From Gp6-AA40 sp035649395 (lineage in GTDB: Bacteria; Acidobacteriota; Vicinamibacteria; Vicinamibacterales; UBA2999): DNA of 7,469 nt. The stretch spans positions 1-7,469 of the forward strand of contig DASRJR010000344.1 in the NCBI GenBank assembly GCA_035649395.1, written 5' to 3'. Below the pieces are notes generated by a model. That model saw nothing but the letters and a program-made list of their open reading frames with translations, made no database searches and was not told where the DNA came from. The stretch's first letter is position 1. Each line of letters begins with the position of its first letter. This document shows positions 1 through 4,661 of the stretch, one piece after another. Position numbers and translations under genes: made by a program.

Positions 1-291
1 CAAGTCGCTATTCCGATTGCCTATAAGGGACTCGATCTCGGTGTGGGTTATCGCGTCGATCTGCTCGTCGAGGATCGCCTCGTTGTCGAAGTGAAATCAG
101 TTGAAAGGGTGATAGCCGTGCACAAGGCGCAGGTGCTGACATATCTGCGACTCACCGCTTGTCCTCTCGGCCTGCTGATCAATTTCAACGTCGCAAAACT
201 TGTAGACGGTGTGCATCGACTTGTTAATCCACGTGCGCTGGGTCGACACGAGGCGTTCGATTCGGCACAGGCCGAGAAACCCTCCCCCTGA
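1..291 (+). CDS. GxxExxY family protein, 3' part (PD-(D/E)XK-like)
   Basis: The reading frame is open from the first base of the window, so this is the C-terminal 96 residues of a gene that begins outside. A GTG at 43 is in frame but is probably internal, because family-type sequence continues upstream of it (PIAYKGLDLG). Counting from codon 1, the nuclease-like signature is complete: Asp20 in YRVDLLVE, Glu30-x-Lys32 in VVEVKSVE, and Gln44-xxx-Tyr48 in KAQVLTYL, followed by LGLLINFNV. This matches the GxxExxY family (PDDEXK_3), small proteins of about 120-130 aa with a PD-(D/E)XK fold. Their biological role is not well established, and nuclease activity is only inferred from the motif. The GxxExxY motif itself would lie left of the window. 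The tail after RLVN is about 20 residues longer than I expect and looks disordered. The gene converges on the ccm operon and shows no functional link to it. Confidence 0.85.
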   Translation, partial: QVAIPIAYKGLDLGVGYRVDLLVEDRLVVEVKSVERVIAVHKAQVLTYLRLTACPLGLLINFNVAKLVDGVHRLVNPRALGRHEAFDSAQAEKPSP

Positions 292-338
292 AGTACGACT
301 CCGCTTCTCCTGTGAATCCGTTTCCTCCGCCACCTCCG
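292..338. other. Convergent intergenic gap, no clear terminator
   Basis: These 47 bp separate the stop of the GxxExxY gene from the stop of the last operon gene on the opposite strand. The plus strand is pyrimidine-rich, with two nearby copies of CCTCCG, but neither copy has an inverted partner in the gap. I see no GC-rich hairpin followed by a T-run on either strand. Transcripts from both sides may read into each other, or termination may be factor-dependent or lie inside the coding sequences. Confidence 0.5.
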
Positions 339-494
339 TTAACCTGCGCCAGTCTTCTTGGAATCGGCGCCCTTCATCTTTCTTAGTTGAGATGCGTACG
401 CATCCGCTGCTGCGCGTGAACCCAGAATCCAGCCGATCACGATCCCCAGCAGGAGGACGCCGGGGATGTAGAGGAAGTGGGCGGCGGTTGGCAT
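339..494 (-). CDS. Small single-TM protein, 51 aa, end of ccm operon
   Basis: A 51-residue open frame starts with ATG at 494-492. Its first base is also the last base of the ccmD stop, giving a TGATG junction identical to the three junctions before it. It ends with TAA at 341-339. One hydrophobic helix spans about residues 7-25 and contains a glycine-zipper-like spacing, G17-IVI-G21-WIL-G25. A short hydrophilic, basic tail follows (SRAAADAYASQLRKMKGADS), probably cytoplasmic. Helix-packing glycines suggest that it associates with another membrane protein, most plausibly the CcmABCD complex. This is inference from position and composition, and I cannot name a family. There is no Shine-Dalgarno sequence upstream, so translation probably depends on coupling to ccmD. 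Its length makes it likely to be missed by gene callers. Confidence 0.72.
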   Translation of the reverse strand: MPTAAHFLYIPGVLLLGIVIGWILGSRAAADAYASQLRKMKGADSKKTGAG

Positions 495-781
495 CAGGAC
501 TTGCTGGTTTGTTTCAGGGTCGCGCCGAGGCGATCGACGTCGCGCTGCACGTTGGTCAGGCGACGCGACAGCGAGACGACGTAGAGGAAGAACACGATCA
601 TGACGAACGAGTAGGCGGCGATGAGCAGGGGCGCCGCGGGCAGCTGGTCTTCGGGCGGAAGCTGGCTGATCGGGACGTACTCCTCGACCTTCGGCGGCGG
701 GTTCTGCGCGGCGAGCGCCGGAACGGAAGCGCAGAGCGCCGCGAGCATCGCGGCAGCGACGAGACGTTTGAGGGCAGGCAT
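494..781 (-). CDS. ccmD: Alternative-type CcmD family protein
   Basis: This 95-residue protein follows ccmC through a TGATG junction, which fixes the ATG at 781. The same frame stays open upstream through ccmC, but that extension is only a shadow of ccmC. The N-terminus looks like a signal peptide (residues 1-25, LAALCASVPALA before AQ). A proline-rich periplasmic stretch follows (PPPKVEEYVPISQLPPEDQ), then one TM helix at about 52-70 and a basic, coiled-coil-like tail (SRRLTNVQRDVDRLGATL). A single TM plus a short heptad-like cytoplasmic helix directly after ccmC fits CcmD, which in E. coli helps release loaded CcmE from the CcmABC complex. At 95 aa with a leader it differs from the roughly 70-aa proteobacterial CcmD and resembles the alternative CcmD family seen in other phyla. 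Identity rests on position and architecture more than on residues. Confidence 0.78.
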   Translation of the reverse strand: MPALKRLVAAAMLAALCASVPALAAQNPPPKVEEYVPISQLPPEDQLPAAPLLIAAYSFVMIVFFLYVVSLSRRLTNVQRDVDRLGATLKQTSKS

Positions 782-1443
782 CAGCGCGCGTCGTCCATGG
801 ATAGATACAGTGAGTCGAGCGTGGCCCGCTGCTCCTCTAACCGCACCCGCATCCGCAGCAGCAGCACGAACAGCAGTGCGAACGACGCGACGCAGAACCA
901 CAGCGGAAACCCCATCGTGAACGGCAGCTTTGGCACGACGGACGTCGGTGGATGAATCGTCCGCCAGTAGTTCACCGAGACGTAGATGAAGGCGGTGTTG
1001 GCCGTTCCAAACAGCGCCAATCCGGCGGCGAGCTTCTCTGAACCCGGGCCGCCGTATCGGCGCAAGATCAGGTACGCCCATGCGACCATCCACTGCACCA
1101 GACTCGATGTCGTGCGCGCATCCCAGATCCAGAACGTGCCCCACGACTTGCGCGCCCATAGCGGGCCGGTGACGAGCGTCACGACACCGAAGACGACCGC
1201 CATCTCCGCCGCCGCCCAGGCCAGACGATCGTGCCGTGGATCGCCGGTCATGAGAAACCGCACGCTGGCCACGCCGCACACGATCCCGGAGGTCAGGAAC
1301 ATCCAGGCCGACGGCATGTGGTAGTAGAAGATCTTCTGCACCAGCCCCATCGTCGACTCGTAATCGGCACTGGCGATCACGAACGGCGAGGCGACGAACA
1401 TCACGCCGCACACGATGGCGGCCCGGAAGAACCACTTCGGCAT
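781..1443 (-). CDS. ccmC: CcmC, heme handling protein (WWD family)
   Basis: This 220-residue integral membrane protein is predicted to have six TM helices (about 5-25, 43-64, 78-95, 110-128, 138-158 and 178-198). The WWD heme-handling signature lies at residues 101-118 (WGTFWIWDARTTSSLVQW), with a Phe where the E. coli motif has a Trp. The two expected heme-ligand histidines are present: H42 in YYHMPSAW and H164 in RTIHPPTS. In System I, CcmC sits with CcmA, CcmB and CcmD in the inner membrane, binds heme at the periplasmic face and attaches it to CcmE. The ATG at 1443 shares its A with the ccmB stop (TGATG). No Shine-Dalgarno sequence is seen, consistent with coupled translation. The length is slightly below that of E. 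coli CcmC. A cyanobacterial-type CcsA is the main alternative, but flanking ccmB and ccmD make CcmC clear. Confidence 0.95.
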   Translation of the reverse strand: MPKWFFRAAIVCGVMFVASPFVIASADYESTMGLVQKIFYYHMPSAWMFLTSGIVCGVASVRFLMTGDPRHDRLAWAAAEMAVVFGVVTLVTGPLWARKSWGTFWIWDARTTSSLVQWMVAWAYLILRRYGGPGSEKLAAGLALFGTANTAFIYVSVNYWRTIHPPTSVVPKLPFTMGFPLWFCVASFALLFVLLLRMRVRLEEQRATLDSLYLSMDDAR

Positions 1444-2114
1444 CAGTCTGTCATCACCGCTTCAAACGTCCACAGGGACAACGTCACGAACACCGCGTCG
1501 AAGGCGATCAGCAAGGCGAGCCAGAAGCGAACGATGTCGACTTCGAGCTCCGGCTGCAACAGCGCCGCCGTCCCTCGCACTCCGGCAATGATGACCGGAA
1601 CGGTAATCGGATACAACAGCACCGGCAGCAGCACGTCCCGACTGCGGGCGCGCACGAGCATGGCCGCAAACAACGTCCCCACCGCCGCGAAGCCGGTGGT
1701 GCCGGCGGCCAGGATCGCGGTGAGCCAGATCGGATGGGCCAGCAGCCGCGCCTGAAACAGCAGCGCCACGAGCGGCACGAGCAGCACCTCAGCGGCGGCC
1801 AGGAGCACGACGATCCCGAGCAGCTTGCCAAGATAGACCGCCGGTCGCGGCGCCGGCGCCAGCAACAACGCGCGCAGCGTTTCGGCTTGCCGCTCGCGCT
1901 CGAACGCGCGGCCGAGCGCGAGGTTGCCGGCGAGCATCACCGCGATCCACAGGATGCCCGCGGCGCCGTCCTCGGGCGGCTTCCCTTCACGCACCAGCGC
2001 GAACGCGAAGATCAGCACGCAGGCAACCGCAAAGAACAGCGTGGTGTAGGCGATCTCGCCGCTGCGAACTTCGACCGTCAGATCCTTGCGAAGGATCAGC
2101 CAGGCGAGGCGCAT
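1443..2114 (-). CDS. ccmB: CcmB, heme exporter ABC permease subunit
   Basis: This 223-residue protein has six predicted TM helices (about 22-41, 52-70, 98-119, 130-152, 161-180 and 195-216). Family-like sequence is visible in the cytoplasmic coupling region after TM2 (GRAFERERQAETLRALLLAP) and in the fourth and fifth helices (GFAAVGTLFAAMLVRARSRD, then PVLLYPITVPVI). CcmB is the membrane partner of the ATPase CcmA. ATP hydrolysis is known to be needed to release heme-loaded CcmE from CcmC rather than to export heme itself. I chose the ATG at 2114, which forms the TGATG junction with ccmA. A GTG one codon upstream (2117) would also work and would add one residue. A weak purine stretch (GAAGGG) lies about 12 nt upstream, inside ccmA. 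Confidence 0.94.
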   Translation of the reverse strand: MRLAWLILRKDLTVEVRSGEIAYTTLFFAVACVLIFAFALVREGKPPEDGAAGILWIAVMLAGNLALGRAFERERQAETLRALLLAPAPRPAVYLGKLLGIVVLLAAAEVLLVPLVALLFQARLLAHPIWLTAILAAGTTGFAAVGTLFAAMLVRARSRDVLLPVLLYPITVPVIIAGVRGTAALLQPELEVDIVRFWLALLIAFDAVFVTLSLWTFEAVMTD

Positions 2115-2839
2115 CACGCCTGGCCCTTCGTCATCACCGTGCGATAGGTCGAGCGCAGCGCGGCAGGCTGCGTGGCGGAATGCACCATTCGCCCGTCACG
2201 CAGGAAAACCGCAGCGTCCAGCAAGCCCTCAGCCAGGTCGAGATCGTGCGTCGCCAGTACGACGATCGCCCCTTCTTCACGGAGGCCGCGCAGCCGCTTG
2301 ACGAGCGCGACCGTCGACGCATCGTCGAGTCCGGTGAATGGCTCGTCGAGGAGCACCAGACGCGGCTGATGGATCAGTGCTCGTTCGAGCGCGACGCGTT
2401 GCCGCATGCCACGCGAGAAGCTCGACACGATGTCATCGGCGCGATCACCGAGACCAGCGCGATCGAGCGCCGCTCGCGCCGCGGCGTTCGCGTCGCGTAA
2501 ACCGTAGAGCGCCGCGAAGAACGCGAGGTTCTCCCGTGCAGTGAGTTCCGGATACAGGAAGAGATCGTGGCCGAGCACTCCGATGTGGGCGCGCAGTGCG
2601 CCTTCGGCATGCCGGAGGTCGAGCGTTCCGTATCGGATGGCGCCGCTGGTTGGACGCAGCAGCGTCGCCAACAGCGACAGCAGCGTGGACTTGCCTGCTC
2701 CGTTCGGACCGAGCAACCCGAGAATCTGTCCCTGAGACGCCTGAAAGGTGACTCGTGACACCGCACGGCGCCGGCCGAAGTGTCGCGAGACGTCTTCGAC
2801 CGTCACGCGGTCGAAGACCCACCTACCGCCGGCCGTCAC
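2114..2839 (-). CDS. ccmA: CcmA, heme exporter ABC ATPase
   Basis: This 241-residue ABC ATPase contains Walker A GPNGAGKST (residues 44-52), a signature region SSFSRGMRQR (139-148), Walker B LVLLDEP (161-167), D-loop GLDD (170-173) and the switch His198 in ATHDLD. The signature departs from LSGGQ, as is common in CcmA. At the Q-loop the sequence is LGHDLFLY (residues 89-96), where the E. coli protein has LGHQP, so the glutamine is replaced by Asp or shifted. CcmA powers the CcmABCD complex that frees holo-CcmE. The GTG start at 2839 overlaps the stop of the upstream gene as GTGA, and a GGAGG lies about 18 nt upstream. A second in-frame GTG at residue 12 is possible, but it would break the overlap pattern. 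Taken alone the ATPase could belong to many ABC systems; the adjacent ccmB and ccmC decide the assignment. Confidence 0.94.
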   Translation of the reverse strand: MTAGGRWVFDRVTVEDVSRHFGRRRAVSRVTFQASQGQILGLLGPNGAGKSTLLSLLATLLRPTSGAIRYGTLDLRHAEGALRAHIGVLGHDLFLYPELTARENLAFFAALYGLRDANAAARAALDRAGLGDRADDIVSSFSRGMRQRVALERALIHQPRLVLLDEPFTGLDDASTVALVKRLRGLREEGAIVVLATHDLDLAEGLLDAAVFLRDGRMVHSATQPAALRSTYRTVMTKGQA

Positions 2840-4080
2840 GCGGCGACGCCCTCGCCGCCTCCTTCCGGCCCCGTCCCGAGCGGCGTCGAGGGGCCGGCCT
2901 CGTCCAGCTCACCGTAGATGCGCTCGAGCTCGGCGAGCATCCGCTGTCGCCGCGCGGTGTAGGAGGCATCCACCGTTCCGGCCCGGTGCTTCGCTTCGAG
3001 TTGGGTGAGCTGTCCCAGCAGGGTGTTTCGGCGGGCGATGAGCGCTTGCCGAGCGTCGGCTTTTCCGGTGCGTCCCGTCGTCGCCAGCCACACTCCGAGC
3101 GCGACGAGGGCGCCCGCCAGGCCGAGCGCGACGTAGCGAGGCGTCGGCGTGTGATGCGGTAGCCCTGAGAGCGTCACCGTCGTCGTCGCTTGCGCCTGTA
3201 ACGCTGGTCCGCTGCCGAGAATATAGACCGTTCCATCACCGGTGGGCACGTCGTTGGTGGTGGCGAATTGCGGTGACGAGACGCTTACGCCTTCGAGGCG
3301 TTCGACGCCGACGACCACGCGTTGCAGGGCGGCGGGCCAGACCTGCGACAAGGTCAACTCACTGCTGTTATAGGGCAGTCGGAATCCGACCTGTACTGCT
3401 GTTGTTCCGGAGGCAAACGGGCCCGTCACGACGAGACGTCCGTTGCTGACGGTGGCCGAGGGCGACGACCCTTCGATCGTCGTCGCGCCGAGCGCTTCGC
3501 GAGGCAGCTCCAACACGAGCGGACCACCGATATCGACGCGGGCCCGCGCGCTGTTGACGATCTCGAGCACGTAGAACACTTCGAGTCGGTCGTCGCTGAA
3601 CTGGATCAGAGTGCGCGTGTTCGGCCCGAAAACAACCGTTCCTTTCACGGCCGGGGCTGCCGCGGCGGCTGCCTCCTCCTGCTTCTTTCGCTCGGCGGCT
3701 TTGGCAATACCGGCAACGAGAATGACGCGCAGGCCGCCGGTTGTCGGGACGTTGAAAGGCTGCGACGTCAGCCTCTCGCCGTCGACCGTCACTTCAGCGA
3801 GAGCGTCGGCACCCTTCGGAAGGTTCTTGAACTCCGCGCGGCCCTGGTCGTCGGTCGTTGCCGTCTGCGAGGTACGGCCGACGGTCACGCGCACCTGCTG
3901 ACCGGGCACATTGTTGCCAATCGCCTCGCGGACGACGCGAACGGTCACCGTGCCGTTCGGAAGCTCTCCGGCGGGAATCGCACGACCATGAATGAGCGAC
4001 GGATCCGGCATGTCCTGCGCGCGTGCCACTGACGCGAACATGACAGCGGCGATCACGACGCCTCGAGAAAGTCGGTTCAT
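2836..4080 (-). CDS. Secreted TM-anchored beta-sandwich protein with cytoplasmic hairpin
   Basis: I do not recognise a named family for the full 414 residues. Visible parts, in order, are as follows. Residues 1-22 are a signal peptide (MNRLSRGVVIAAVMFASVAR, then AQ). Residues about 45-123 are a carboxypeptidase-regulatory-like or Ig-like beta domain with the typical TTDDQGRAEFKNLPKG turn. A charged and alanine-rich linker covers 128-145. A second beta-rich domain covers about 146-305. A TM helix lies at 316-335. A cytoplasmic alpha-hairpin covers about 348-394, followed by a Gly/Pro-rich tail. Most of the protein should face the periplasm. The ATG at 4080 overlaps the preceding stop as ATGA and begins exactly at the signal peptide; an in-frame GTG at 4107 would add nine residues and spoil the leader. 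Its place between ccmFH and ccmA suggests a role in apocytochrome handling or in scaffolding the Ccm complexes, but that is inference. Confidence 0.8.
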   Translation of the reverse strand: MNRLSRGVVIAAVMFASVARAQDMPDPSLIHGRAIPAGELPNGTVTVRVVREAIGNNVPGQQVRVTVGRTSQTATTDDQGRAEFKNLPKGADALAEVTVDGERLTSQPFNVPTTGGLRVILVAGIAKAAERKKQEEAAAAAAPAVKGTVVFGPNTRTLIQFSDDRLEVFYVLEIVNSARARVDIGGPLVLELPREALGATTIEGSSPSATVSNGRLVVTGPFASGTTAVQVGFRLPYNSSELTLSQVWPAALQRVVVGVERLEGVSVSSPQFATTNDVPTGDGTVYILGSGPALQAQATTTVTLSGLPHHTPTPRYVALGLAGALVALGVWLATTGRTGKADARQALIARRNTLLGQLTQLEAKHRAGTVDASYTARRQRMLAELERIYGELDEAGPSTPLGTGPEGGGEGVAA

Positions 4081-4661
4081 GCCTGCAGTTCGATTTTCGC
4101 TCCGCACGATTTGCAGAATCGCGCGTCCGCGTCGTTGGCGGTCTTACATTGCGTGCACACGCCCTTCTTTGGGGCGTCGTCGCTCTTCCCGATCCGACGT
4201 TCAATCTCCCGCTGGATCTGGTCGCGGTACCCGGCACCAGCGTCGAGCTGACGAATCAGTCCAGCCGCGCGCGCCCGGAGACGGTGACTCATCTCGGCAA
4301 AATCCTTGTCCGAGACCTTCCCCATCGCACGGTCGAACTCCAGGTCCTTGATCGATCGCAGCACCAGTGTCTTTTCGCGCTCGAGCGCAGCGCGCGTGCG
4401 CCCGCCGAGCACCTGCGTGCTGTCGCTCGACAGGCGGCCGGTCAACGGCATGAACGTCCGCAGGGCCGCGATGCCGACCGCAGCCGCAGCGAAGATCGTC
4501 AGGCTGAGGAGAATGACCGCCGACGGCGACTGCCCACGCGACATGAACACGGTGAGCGTCGCGCCGATCAGCCCGGCCAGCGTGAACAGCTGCCAGGGCT
4601 GAAGCGAATCGGCGTCGGTCGAGCCGCTGGTCTGCGGCTCAGTCGAGGTCTCGGAGCTCAT
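4077..4661 (-). CDS. Two-TM membrane protein with C-terminal zinc ribbon
   Basis: This 194-residue protein has a short polar N-terminus and two TM helices (about 23-41 and 48-71). A long cytoplasmic helical region contains the recognisable hairpin motif KDLEFDRAMGKVSDKDF at about 106-121, ending in LIRQLD. A zinc ribbon at the C-terminus has CTQC (Cys169, Cys172) and CKSC (Cys183, Cys186). The hairpin resembles the N-terminal cytoplasmic segment of CcmI/CycH-type proteins (pattern DLE, about five residues, GK, then an acidic turn), so it may stand in for part of CcmI; that is inference. The ATG at 4661 gives a 23-nt overlap with the upstream ccmFH gene. An in-frame GTG at 4709 is less likely, because it would add 16 polar residues and lengthen the overlap. 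No clear ribosome binding site is visible. The exact function is unknown. The ribbon looks structural rather than enzymatic. Confidence 0.82.
   Translation of the reverse strand: MSSETSTEPQTSGSTDADSLQPWQLFTLAGLIGATLTVFMSRGQSPSAVILLSLTIFAAAAVGIAALRTFMPLTGRLSSDSTQVLGGRTRAALEREKTLVLRSIKDLEFDRAMGKVSDKDFAEMSHRLRARAAGLIRQLDAGAGYRDQIQREIERRIGKSDDAPKKGVCTQCKTANDADARFCKSCGAKIELQA

Noticed and set aside
209..955. Long plus-strand open frame of 248 residues
   Set aside because: It lies opposite ccmC, ccmD and the 51-aa gene. Its translation is Arg/Ser/Gly-rich with no recognisable domain, typical of antisense frames in G+C-rich DNA.
1048..1063. 16-bp exact match to 5608-5623 (GCCGCCGTATCGGCGC), considered as a dispersed repeat
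   Set aside because: Both copies encode RRYGG in coding sequence (ccmC and ccmF) on the same strand. Shared codon preference explains it, and the flanks do not match.
782..1435. Upstream extension of the ccmD frame, giving a 313-residue open frame
   Set aside because: The extra residues are an Arg/Gly-rich shadow of ccmC in another frame. ccmC carries the WWD motif and heme histidines, and the real ccmD start is fixed by the TGATG junction at 781.
3640..3685. Alanine-rich low-complexity stretch, considered as a nucleotide repeat
   Set aside because: It encodes a charged and Ala-rich linker between two beta domains. The codons vary and there is no regular repeat unit.
4080..4107. Upstream GTG start adding nine residues to the beta-sandwich protein
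   Set aside because: The added residues (MRSENRTAG) precede an otherwise ideal signal peptide, and the ATG at 4080 fits the ATGA overlap used elsewhere in the operon.
4102..4160. Zinc ribbon considered as a sign of a DNA-binding regulator
   Set aside because: It sits at the C-terminus of a protein with two TM helices and no other DNA-binding domain. Short ribbons of this kind are common on membrane proteins of unknown role.
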